Positions 17,690 through 25,803 of a DNA stretch of 64,000 nt are shown in pieces (position 1 is the stretch's first letter; each line of letters opens with the position of its first letter). The translations under genes were made by a program, and so were the position numbers. The notes beneath the pieces were generated by a model. That model was not told the origin of the DNA and made no database searches. It saw only the letters and a program-made list of their open reading frames with translations. This DNA is from Methanomethylovorans sp041447285 (GTDB taxonomy: Archaea > Halobacteriota > Methanosarcinia > Methanosarcinales > Methanosarcinaceae), in NCBI RefSeq assembly GCF_041447285.1, contig NZ_JBGMEB010000023.1:1-64000 (forward strand), in the 5' to 3' direction.

Positions 17690-18670
17690 TCAATGTATTT
17701 CCTGTTCGGACATCTCATTGTTCAAATACTCAGCAGCCTTTTCAGGGGGCATGGTATTAATGAAAATATCAGTGTTTTTCTCAAATCCTGCCATCTTACT
17801 TGTCACGGGCTGGAGCCTGATATTCAAATGATATGTATCGTCTTTCATCAGTTGGAAAAACATATAATTGTAAGAAGGAGATCCCAATACTGTTTCTAAT
17901 CTGGAAAGTACATAGCGCATAGCAACACCCAATGAAAACAGCATTTCAGTTGACAATGCTCCAAGATGACATACATGTTCTTTTGGAAGGAACCAGATCT
18001 CAAATGGAACCTTTGAGCAATAAGGAGCAAAGGCTATGAAATATTTATTTTCATAAATGGATCTTTCACTTGCAGATTCCCTGCATACTATCTCACAGTA
18101 AGGACATTCTCCTTTAGCCTGAATAACATCTGTCTCCCTTTTTATAGAAGGAGGTATCAGAGGCAATGCGATAAGCTGGGAATGGGTGTGTTCCAGGGAT
18201 GCACCAGCCTGCTTTCCCCAATTCTTAAAAAGAGATACGTACCGTATCTGTGGCTGTTTCCAGTAATGAATGACCCGGTCCCTGTAAGCTTTCATGAGCA
18301 GATACATCTCTTCATCTGAGAAATTTGTCAGCTTTTTCTCGTGTTGAGGTGTTTCAATTATTACTTCGTGGAAACCATATCCCGATTGACAGGGGGTATC
18401 AGCACCTTCAGGACTGAGGGCAGGATATAGATTTGGTATACAACGGATCTGCCAGTCTCTAATAACTTCATCCTTACTGTCCTGAAGGATCTTTCCATTC
18501 TTATATACAGCCAGAGCAGGTGGAGTCTGGTCTTCTCTTCCAGCACAGAATACACAGCTTGTAGCATTCTGGACCTCCGGTGAAGAAGAAAAATCAGAAG
18601 GCCTTTTACCTCTTGCAGCGGCTACTATGCAATAATCATCAAGGAAATAGTGTTTGCGTATCTCAGACAC
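17690..18670 (-). CDS. Galactose-1-phosphate uridylyltransferase-like nucleotidyltransferase
   Basis: HIT-superfamily hexose-1-phosphate nucleotidyltransferase (GalT or ADP-glucose-phosphorylase type), 326 residues. The catalytic motif is HTHSQL (HxHxQ) at about 171-176. Zinc ligands are probably the Cys pair in SCVFCAGRE and a second pair in CPYCEIVC. The C-terminal half has the family's FEIWFLPKEHVCHL block. In this setting it would convert glucose-1-P and NDP-sugars for glucan metabolism. Start is GTG 18670 with GGAG eight bases upstream. It lies between the GT3 and GT4 genes with short gaps, so a single transcript is likely. Confidence 0.88.
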   Translation of the reverse strand: MSEIRKHYFLDDYCIVAAARGKRPSDFSSSPEVQNATSCVFCAGREDQTPPALAVYKNGKILQDSKDEVIRDWQIRCIPNLYPALSPEGADTPCQSGYGFHEVIIETPQHEKKLTNFSDEEMYLLMKAYRDRVIHYWKQPQIRYVSLFKNWGKQAGASLEHTHSQLIALPLIPPSIKRETDVIQAKGECPYCEIVCRESASERSIYENKYFIAFAPYCSKVPFEIWFLPKEHVCHLGALSTEMLFSLGVAMRYVLSRLETVLGSPSYNYMFFQLMKDDTYHLNIRLQPVTSKMAGFEKNTDIFINTMPPEKAAEYLNNEMSEQEIH

Positions 18671-18708
18671 TTGTATTTCTCCTGCTTAATCTGAAAAACT
18701 ATCAAGAG

Positions 18709-20526
18709 TCAGTTTTCCTCTTCTTCCTGAACTATGCATACGCCCGTAAGAAGCTCATAATATTCTTTTGTAGGGCTCAGCCAGTTCATCTCCTTTGCAA
18801 GCAGGTTAGCTTCCTGGCAAAGAAGGCTATACTTTACTTTGTCATCAATGTAAGTATCCAGGAAATAGTCTATAGCAAGAGCGTAATCGCATACCATTTC
18901 ATTGTATGGAAGGTCTATATTATCCACAACTATCACCCCGCCCATGCCCATAACGAGGCGTTTGATGCTTGCAAGGGCATCACTAAAACCACACACCTTG
19001 CTGACTATGCTTGGTGTAGCCTCTTTTCCTGCTTCAAGTCCTGTGAGCAGGAAAGGCTCATATCTTGAAGGGAATATCCCTGCAATACACCCTGCCATTA
19101 ACTCATCAGAGTTCATATTAAGACCGCCATCATGGTCTGATATCCACTGAGGATAAAGTACAGCTGTAACATGTCTTCTTCCGGTGATAATTTGCGCAGG
19201 TTCTAGCTGCCTCTCCTTGATCATTCTCTGAAGTCTTATTTCCTCTCCCTGTAATATCTCATCCGGCAGCTTAAGTGGGAAACCTTCAGGTACATTTGAC
19301 TTTGGACCGTGTGCTGCTATAATAAAGCAAACTACACGTATATCCTCATCCTGCTGTCCTGCGGCTATCTGCAGTTTTACCATTCTATCCAGCAACATGA
19401 GGGAGTCAAGGAGGTCAGGATAGCCTTTGTTCTCGATCTCGATACGTGATATGGAGAAAACAGGCAGTATCCTCTTTGAAGGAATGGGCACGCCTCCATA
19501 CAGTTTATGTATATTTTCTGAAAGAAAGGTCTGTATCTTCTCGCGGCATTTCTTCTTCTTTTCCATGGAAATGCCCAATCCATTGTTATCTATACCATTG
19601 CGGACAACTATCGAATCTATCCCGTAGAACAATTTGACTTCCTTACGCGTGGAGTCACCTACTGCGGTTACTACATCGGCATTCACAGAAAGAGCTTCAA
19701 GTCTTGCGAGGTTCTCAGGCACTTTTGGATCCCAAGTACTATCATTCTGACGGATCTTCTGTAACGATTGATGTCCTGAAGCTCTCCCTGGCAATGTTGC
19801 ATGATATGTAGCTACTGAATTAACGGATAAACCTAATTTATGCAGCCGTGCCAGCGTATAAAATACACCAAATTCATGGCAATGCAGATATACATGCATG
19901 CTGGGCATAAGGGAAGCAGCAAAATCAGATATTGCCTGATCTGCAAATTCTTTTGCCCTTTGTGCTTTTATAGTCACAAGTTCCCTTATGAATTCAGATA
20001 TAGAATACGAGAGATTAAGATAATGAGTATATTCCTGGCCGTTTCCCATATTCTCATACTTAAGTGAATCAAGGCCTATGAGGGAAAAAGCTTCAGCTTT
20101 TACCTTATCGGAAAGGCACATAGTAGCACCTGAGTAATCAGACATTATCCTGCAAAAATCATTTGTTTTGAACATCAGATAAATGATAGGTATGCCTTTA
20201 TAATGGCGTACACCACTAATGATCTCTATACCTCTTGATTTCATGGCAGTGATGGCTTCTGCAACCTCATCCTCGGTTTCATAAGGCTCAAAACCAGTCA
20301 TATCAGTGATACGGTTGAGGCTTTTATGCCAATCAGTACCTGCATGTCCATAGTATGGACCTGCAACTATAATTCCAGGTAATATCTCATCCTTGATGGC
20401 TCCTGAACTCATCAGGGATGCAAGAGTAGTGGCTTCGGCGTCAATCACATTCCAGATACCACCCATTTTATTCGACTTCGGGCCAGCCTCTTCTCCTGCT
20501 ATCACTAACCATTTTCGTTCAAACAT
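18709..20526 (-). CDS. Glycogen synthase, GT3 family (eukaryote-like)
   Basis: 605-residue GT3 glycogen synthase, the family otherwise known from fungi and animals. The N-terminus GPKSNKMGGIWNVIDAEA includes the donor-binding loop. HCHEFGVFYTLARL and ATYHATLPGRASGHQSLQK follow, and the C-terminal domain has FPSRYEPFLLTGLEAGKEATPSI with the Glu that in the family binds the glucosyl donor. It extends alpha-1,4-glucan chains from a nucleotide sugar in the cytoplasm. Start ATG 20526. It heads the minus arm of the glycogen cluster, divergent from the degradation arm across a 143-bp spacer. Having a GT3 and a GT4 enzyme in one operon is noteworthy. Confidence 0.92.
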   Translation of the reverse strand: MFERKWLVIAGEEAGPKSNKMGGIWNVIDAEATTLASLMSSGAIKDEILPGIIVAGPYYGHAGTDWHKSLNRITDMTGFEPYETEDEVAEAITAMKSRGIEIISGVRHYKGIPIIYLMFKTNDFCRIMSDYSGATMCLSDKVKAEAFSLIGLDSLKYENMGNGQEYTHYLNLSYSISEFIRELVTIKAQRAKEFADQAISDFAASLMPSMHVYLHCHEFGVFYTLARLHKLGLSVNSVATYHATLPGRASGHQSLQKIRQNDSTWDPKVPENLARLEALSVNADVVTAVGDSTRKEVKLFYGIDSIVVRNGIDNNGLGISMEKKKKCREKIQTFLSENIHKLYGGVPIPSKRILPVFSISRIEIENKGYPDLLDSLMLLDRMVKLQIAAGQQDEDIRVVCFIIAAHGPKSNVPEGFPLKLPDEILQGEEIRLQRMIKERQLEPAQIITGRRHVTAVLYPQWISDHDGGLNMNSDELMAGCIAGIFPSRYEPFLLTGLEAGKEATPSIVSKVCGFSDALASIKRLVMGMGGVIVVDNIDLPYNEMVCDYALAIDYFLDTYIDDKVKYSLLCQEANLLAKEMNWLSPTKEYYELLTGVCIVQEEEEN

Positions 20527-20669
20527 GATTGATTCCCACTGATGATTCTATAAAAGTTTAATTGGCCTCTATCAATAAAACAATATCGTGTTAATATCTA
20601 TCCATTAGAATATAAACTGTTGTTTTTAAGTGCAATAGACTAAAATAATGAGAGAGGATATATTTAATC
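20527..20669. promoter_or_regulatory. Divergent promoter region of the glycogen cluster
   Basis: A 143-bp spacer separates the glycogen synthase arm from the glucan-degrading arm. It is AT-rich with TATA-like stretches (AATATAAACTG and GGATATATTTAATC). No strong palindrome is visible. Both arms must start transcription here. Confidence 0.45.
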
Positions 20670-21800
20670 ATGGAATCGGTTTGTGTGTGTGTGGATTTAC
20701 ATCTACCATTTCATATGAAATGGTACTGGCCAGCTGATGGTTATCGCATACCTGAGATTTCGACCTATTTTGATCAGGAGAGAATCTTTACTGATTTTCA
20801 GCGTATGGCAGTAAACATTAGGAGAACGAACAAGGTATTGGAGAGATCTATTGCTAATGGAGCGGCCTATACTCTGAATCTTTCGGGAACATTTCTTGAT
20901 CAGTGTCCATGGGACCCAGAAGTCCTGAATTCATTTAAAGAGTTGACAGATACCGGAAATGTTTCATTTGCTGCATCTACCTATTATCACTCTCTAAGTG
21001 CTCTTTATCCTGACCTCACAGATTTTAAGGAGCAGGTATGGATGCATATGAAAAAGGTATCGGAGCTCTTTGGTGTCACTCCTTTAGCTTTCGTGAATCC
21101 TGAATTGATGATATCTGGAAATACTGGAGGCGTGCTCAAAAAGCTGGGTTTGAAATGCATGATAGCAGAAGGAGCTAAAAACCTGCTTCATGCAGATGTG
21201 CCTTCAAGAGTATATTCTGATGATATGCCAACACTGCTTCGTCACATAGATCTAAGCGAGGACATCAGCAAGCGTTTCTGCGACAAATCATGGGAGGAAT
21301 ATCCATTGATAGCTGACAAGTTCGCTTCCTGGATAGAGCGCATTGAAGGCGATGTTATCACTCTTTACCTGGATTACGGTTCAATAGCCTGGAACGAGAG
21401 CAAAGCAGGGGGCATGTTCCAGTTTCTGGCAGATCTTCCGTTGAGCCTTGAAGAAAGAGGTATCAGCATGATCAAGCCTGAAGATGCAGTGAGCAGATTT
21501 GATAAAGTAAAGCTGGATACGCTGAAAACCGAGTCTGCAGCTCGGTATGGAATGGAGAGCCTGCTTGGAAATCATGCACAGCATTTCTATCTGAAGGAAC
21601 TTGAGATAATAGGGCAAGAACTAAGGGAACATCCCGATGCTTCAGATAATCCTCATATGCGTCATATGTTCGGATATCTGCAGCAGAGTGATATTTTCCT
21701 GGATATGAACACTGTCAACATAACAGGGTATGAAAGAGCAGTAAATAACTTATCCATTTTGTCTGATTTCAGAAGGGCTATTTTGGAGGGGAGTGCATGA
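20670..21800 (+). CDS. GH57-family protein with eroded catalytic motifs
   Basis: 376-residue homologue of the next gene (GH57 alpha-amylase/glucanotransferase family). The alignment by eye is colinear from the start to the GYERAVNNLSILSDF end. Key motifs differ from active members. The family HQP is HLP here (VDLHLPFHMKWYWP). The nucleophile motif is VNPELMISGN, keeping the Glu. The acid region reads LDYGSIAWNES instead of the MDYETFGEHQW seen in the neighbour. It may be a non-catalytic partner or have a changed specificity. The stop overlaps the next start (ATGA), so the two are translationally coupled and perhaps form a heteromer. Confidence 0.82.
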   Translation: MESVCVCVDLHLPFHMKWYWPADGYRIPEISTYFDQERIFTDFQRMAVNIRRTNKVLERSIANGAAYTLNLSGTFLDQCPWDPEVLNSFKELTDTGNVSFAASTYYHSLSALYPDLTDFKEQVWMHMKKVSELFGVTPLAFVNPELMISGNTGGVLKKLGLKCMIAEGAKNLLHADVPSRVYSDDMPTLLRHIDLSEDISKRFCDKSWEEYPLIADKFASWIERIEGDVITLYLDYGSIAWNESKAGGMFQFLADLPLSLEERGISMIKPEDAVSRFDKVKLDTLKTESAARYGMESLLGNHAQHFYLKELEIIGQELREHPDASDNPHMRHMFGYLQQSDIFLDMNTVNITGYERAVNNLSILSDFRRAILEGSA

Positions 21801-23008
21801 AGTCGGTCTGCTTTTACTTTGAAGTCCATCAACCATATCGGTTAAGATGGTTCTGGCCGGATGAACACAGGGGTTTTGACAGATATTTTGATAGCAAGGC
21901 TAACAGGGATATATTTGAGAAGGTATCGCGTAAATGTTATCTTCCTACCAACAAAGCCATGCTTGACCTTATTGATGAATACGGCGGAAAGTTCAAGATA
22001 AGTCTCTCAGTCACAGGTACGTTGCTTAGCCAGTGTGAGAAGTGGGGCAAAGATGTGCTGGAAACCTTTAAACAGCTGGCAGATACAGGATGTGTAGAAT
22101 TCCTGGAAGAAACGAATTACCATTCTCTGGCAGGTTTGTTCGATGATCGGGAAGAGTTCAGGGAACAGACACTTGAACACCGGGAAAACATGAAGACGCT
22201 TCTTGGAGTAGAACCCCAAGTCTTCCGCAATACTGAATTGCTTTATAATAACAGCCTTGCTGCCACGGTTGAAGAACTGGGATACAAAGCGATACTCACT
22301 GAAGGTACCGAACATCTTCTTGGCCGCAGGTCACCGAACTATGTGTATCGTGCAAAGGGCTCAGACATCAAAGTACTTCTCCGTAATTACAAACTTAGCG
22401 ATGACATCGGTTACAGATTCTCTTCAAGATGGTGGCCGGAATATCCTCTCACTGCAGAAAAATGGGCCAGCTGGGCTTCACTTACTCCTGGAAATACCTT
22501 GAACATTTTTATGGACTATGAGACCTTTGGTGAGCATCAGTGGGAGGAAACAGGCATCTTCAAATTCCTGAAAGCATTACCTGCAGAGGTCTTAGACAGG
22601 AAGTTGGCTTTCCGTACTCCTTCTGAAATTATCAGCAGATATGATCCCGTAGATGATATCGATGTCGGAGATTTTTCCACTATCTCCTGGGCGGACAGCG
22701 AACGCGATACCAGTGCATGGCTGGGTAACGATATGCAAAGAAGATGCTTTGAAGATGTCAAGATGCTAGGTCCTTATGTGTACAAAACTAAAGACCCGGA
22801 GATCATCAATATCTGGAAGCATCTGCTCACTTCAGATCATTTCTATTATATGTGTACCAAATGGCTTGGTGATGGTGATGTGCATTCGTATTTTAGCATT
22901 CATTCATCGCCATTTGATGCTGCTATCAATTACATGGCAGTTCTCATGGACTTTAAATCTATGGTATTCAGAAAATTGGACGCTCTAGATGCTGAAGCCC
23001 ATGAATAA
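21797..23008 (+). CDS. GH57-family alpha-amylase / glucanotransferase
   Basis: 403-residue glycoside hydrolase of family 57, which cleaves or transfers alpha-glucans through a (beta/alpha)7 barrel. The expected motifs are present: HQPYRLRWFWP near the start, ETNYHSLAGLF, the nucleophile region FRNTELLYNN, and the acid region MDYETFGEHQW. No signal peptide, so it should act on intracellular glycogen. It overlaps the preceding paralogue by 4 bases and lies 21 bases before the V4R gene. Confidence 0.92.
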   Translation: MKSVCFYFEVHQPYRLRWFWPDEHRGFDRYFDSKANRDIFEKVSRKCYLPTNKAMLDLIDEYGGKFKISLSVTGTLLSQCEKWGKDVLETFKQLADTGCVEFLEETNYHSLAGLFDDREEFREQTLEHRENMKTLLGVEPQVFRNTELLYNNSLAATVEELGYKAILTEGTEHLLGRRSPNYVYRAKGSDIKVLLRNYKLSDDIGYRFSSRWWPEYPLTAEKWASWASLTPGNTLNIFMDYETFGEHQWEETGIFKFLKALPAEVLDRKLAFRTPSEIISRYDPVDDIDVGDFSTISWADSERDTSAWLGNDMQRRCFEDVKMLGPYVYKTKDPEIINIWKHLLTSDHFYYMCTKWLGDGDVHSYFSIHSSPFDAAINYMAVLMDFKSMVFRKLDALDAEAHE

Positions 23009-23029
23009 TGGGAGAAAAGGGGGGTAACT

Positions 23030-23839
23030 ATGGTACGGGATTTATACATGTTTTCCAGGGGCGATGAGAGTGCTCATGTGGTATGGTTCAGCATCAATTA
23101 TCAGACAGATATGGGAGCTGAAGCTAACATCAACTCAGTGCTTAGTGAAATGGGAGTGAAATTAAAGTTTGCATACCTTGACAATACGGAACATGATGGA
23201 CAAGGAAAGTATGTGCTTTTTACCGAGGTCAAGGAAAAGGTACAGATAGATACTATCAATGAAATGCTTCGCAAAATTAAAGGAATTACTGAGGTAGAAT
23301 CCGGTATCTCTGGAAATCGTATGATACACTCAGTGGATTTTCCTCTGAATTTCTTGGGGGAAAGAGCCGTTATTGCAAGATCAAAGACTTTTCTGGATAT
23401 CCTACGGATAATAAGGGAAAATGTGATCCAGCCCGATGGTCTGCTTCTTCTGAGTGGCCTTAAGGGTGGTATAGGTGCCGCAAAATATGTTAAGGGTATA
23501 ATAAAGGCAGACGAAAGTAATTGTCTGGCCATACTAAGAGAACTATTCCTTGCATCCGGCTGGGGAAAACTGGAAATGGATTTTGACAGAGATAGTTACA
23601 ATGGTAAGGTCATAGTAAGGGAATCTTTCATTGCAGATGCATACGGTCCCAGTGATCTTCCTGTATGTGGGTATATGAGCGGCTTCATTGCGGGTTATAT
23701 GACAGAAATGATGGGCTACACTTTCCAGGTGCGTGAAGTTAGCTGTAAAAGCATGGGGTATGCAGTATGCGAACATATAGTTTCACCTGCTCCTGAAGGG
23801 GTAAAAATGGAACATATTATGAAAGAGGAGATCCAGTGA
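23030..23839 (+). CDS. V4R-domain protein with N-terminal ACT-like region
   Basis: 269 residues. The C-terminal half carries the V4R (vinyl-4-reductase) small-molecule-binding domain: LFLASGWGKLEM, CGYMSGFIAGYMTEMMGYTFQVRE, and CKSMGYAVCEHIV with the Cys/His pattern of this family. The N-terminal 95 residues alternate strands and helices like an ACT-type ligand-binding fold (MGVKLKFAYLDNTEHDGQGKYVLFTEVKE in two blocks). No DNA-binding domain is evident. Embedded in the glucan-degrading operon with a strong site GGGGGG upstream, it may sense a metabolite and control the enzymes or their transcription. Function is inferred from context only. Confidence 0.8.
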   Translation: MVRDLYMFSRGDESAHVVWFSINYQTDMGAEANINSVLSEMGVKLKFAYLDNTEHDGQGKYVLFTEVKEKVQIDTINEMLRKIKGITEVESGISGNRMIHSVDFPLNFLGERAVIARSKTFLDILRIIRENVIQPDGLLLLSGLKGGIGAAKYVKGIIKADESNCLAILRELFLASGWGKLEMDFDRDSYNGKVIVRESFIADAYGPSDLPVCGYMSGFIAGYMTEMMGYTFQVREVSCKSMGYAVCEHIVSPAPEGVKMEHIMKEEIQ

Positions 23840-25803
23840 TCAGGCAACCTAATGTAATACTGGGTAATGATAAAATTCTTGTTACTATGGGTAAGAAGGG
23901 CGAATTATTCGGTTTTTTTTATCCTCGCCGGGATTATGCCCAACATGTGGAGGAATCACTTGCCTGCCTGCAAGTAGACAACCGACTTCTATGGACCAAT
24001 AACCATGAATGGTATTCCACACAACATTACCTTGAAGATACGAATATCGTCATCACTGAACTTGTACATAGCAGTGGTATTAAGATAAATATCCGGGACT
24101 TTGCACACCAAACTGCATCTGTGATGGTGCGCAGATATACCATCAGTACAGAAAGGGATATCAGTGGTACATTTTTTTATTATTCCAATCTCTGTGTAGG
24201 AGAAATGCATAAAAAGAATTCAGCTTTCTGTGATCCGGAAATTCACCTGCTTACCCAGTACTGGCAGGATAACTATATTGGTCTAATAGCAAATCCTGCT
24301 TTTGAGCAGTGGCAGGTTGGCAAGGCAATGGATACTATATGGTGGACCAATGCCCGCTACGACATGGAAGACGGGAAACTGCACAGCAACAAGGAAGATA
24401 TCGGTTATCTTAACACGGTTGTCGGGTGGGACCTTAAGCTTAAAGCAGGAGAGACAAAGGAGATAACAGTATTCATAGGAGCTGCTGCGAAAAGAACGCA
24501 GCTATACAAGATGATGCTGGAGGTTGTTCAGGAGCCAGTTAATTATATGCTTGAGAAATCAAGGGATGACTGGATACGCTGGCTTTCAAAAAAGAAGCTT
24601 CTAAAGCTGTCAGTGCTCAATGATATGACGGAAACCAAACAACAGATCAGAGAGGCTTTTAATCGTTCTCTTCTCACCCTTGACTTACTTAATGACCCTA
24701 AACATGGTTCTTTTGTGGCAGCTCCTGAGTTCGACCATGATTTTGAGATGTGTGGCGGTTACGGATACTGCTGGAACAGAGATGTTTCAGAAGTAGCAGT
24801 GGCATTGCTCAATGCAGGATATCCGGAATATTGTGAGAGGTTCTTCCATTGGTGCAGGCGTACACAGCTTTCCGATGGTTCCTGGTTCCAGCGGTACTGG
24901 CTTGACGGAAATACTGCTCCTTCATGGGGAAACTTTGATCATTCCACCCAGATAGACGAAACCGGAGCTACACTGTATGCCATGTACACATTTTACGATG
25001 GTCTGAAGGGGCTTCCTAAAGCGGAGTTCCTTGAAAATATCTGGATCACTGTTCTCACAGGTGCAGAGTATCTAATGAAACGCACACAAGAAGGTCTGCA
25101 TGATTCCTGTCTGGATATATGGGAAACATATGCCGGTGTATTCAGTTATACTTCAGCTGCTATATATGCCGGCTTAAGGGGTGCTGCCTACATAGCAACA
25201 GTTTACAGTGAAAGGGGACTTGCATCACGCTGGCTTGAAAGGGCTGAACTTGTAAAAAGCAAGACCATAGAAAAAATGTGGCTTGAAGAGGGATATTTTG
25301 CAAAATGCATTGCTGATGGTAAGCTAGATACCACTGTGGATGCCAGTATGATCGGCACTTTCACACCATTCAATATGCTTTCTCCTAAAGACCCGCAGGA
25401 GAGGAAAATGATCTATTCAATGCTGAGCACCATAGAAAGCAGGCTTAGTGTGAATGTTAACGGATCTAATGGCATAAAAAGATACGAGAATGACAAATAT
25501 ATTGAAGGCAATCCGTGGGTAGTCACTACTTTATGGTTATCCAAGGCAATGCTGACTCTTGCAAATTCACTTCGCAACGAACCAAACAGCGAAAATGAGG
25601 TTTCAAGACTTGTACAGGGTTCCGTGAACTATATCAAATGGGCTCTGAAAGGAACAACAAGTGCCGGTATGCTTCCTGAACAGGTAGACAAGCAAAAAGG
25701 CCATCCTGCCTGGGCTATACCCTTAGGCTGGAGCTGTGCTTTGATGATCGATAATATACTTCTTCTCGAAAAACTATCGGAGGCAAAGGATGGAAAGATA
25801 TGA
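23836..25803 (+). CDS. GH15-family glucoamylase / glucodextranase-like
   Basis: 655-residue glycoside hydrolase of family 15. The N-terminal super-beta-sandwich (about 1-260) opens NVILGNDKILVTMGKKGELFGFFYP. The (alpha/alpha)6 barrel carries GGYGYCWNRDVSEVAVALLNAGY, RRTQLSDGSWFQRYWLDG, and the glutamate motif in CLDIWETYAGVFSYTSAAI. The second catalytic Glu is probably in IEGNPWVVTTLWL. It would release glucose from the non-reducing ends of glycogen. No signal peptide. GTG start overlaps the V4R stop. Confidence 0.9.
   Translation: MIRQPNVILGNDKILVTMGKKGELFGFFYPRRDYAQHVEESLACLQVDNRLLWTNNHEWYSTQHYLEDTNIVITELVHSSGIKINIRDFAHQTASVMVRRYTISTERDISGTFFYYSNLCVGEMHKKNSAFCDPEIHLLTQYWQDNYIGLIANPAFEQWQVGKAMDTIWWTNARYDMEDGKLHSNKEDIGYLNTVVGWDLKLKAGETKEITVFIGAAAKRTQLYKMMLEVVQEPVNYMLEKSRDDWIRWLSKKKLLKLSVLNDMTETKQQIREAFNRSLLTLDLLNDPKHGSFVAAPEFDHDFEMCGGYGYCWNRDVSEVAVALLNAGYPEYCERFFHWCRRTQLSDGSWFQRYWLDGNTAPSWGNFDHSTQIDETGATLYAMYTFYDGLKGLPKAEFLENIWITVLTGAEYLMKRTQEGLHDSCLDIWETYAGVFSYTSAAIYAGLRGAAYIATVYSERGLASRWLERAELVKSKTIEKMWLEEGYFAKCIADGKLDTTVDASMIGTFTPFNMLSPKDPQERKMIYSMLSTIESRLSVNVNGSNGIKRYENDKYIEGNPWVVTTLWLSKAMLTLANSLRNEPNSENEVSRLVQGSVNYIKWALKGTTSAGMLPEQVDKQKGHPAWAIPLGWSCALMIDNILLLEKLSEAKDGKI

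Noticed and set aside
18580..19068. 162-codon plus-strand frame across the GalT/GT3 junction
   Set aside because: It spans two genes on the opposite strand and has no domain.
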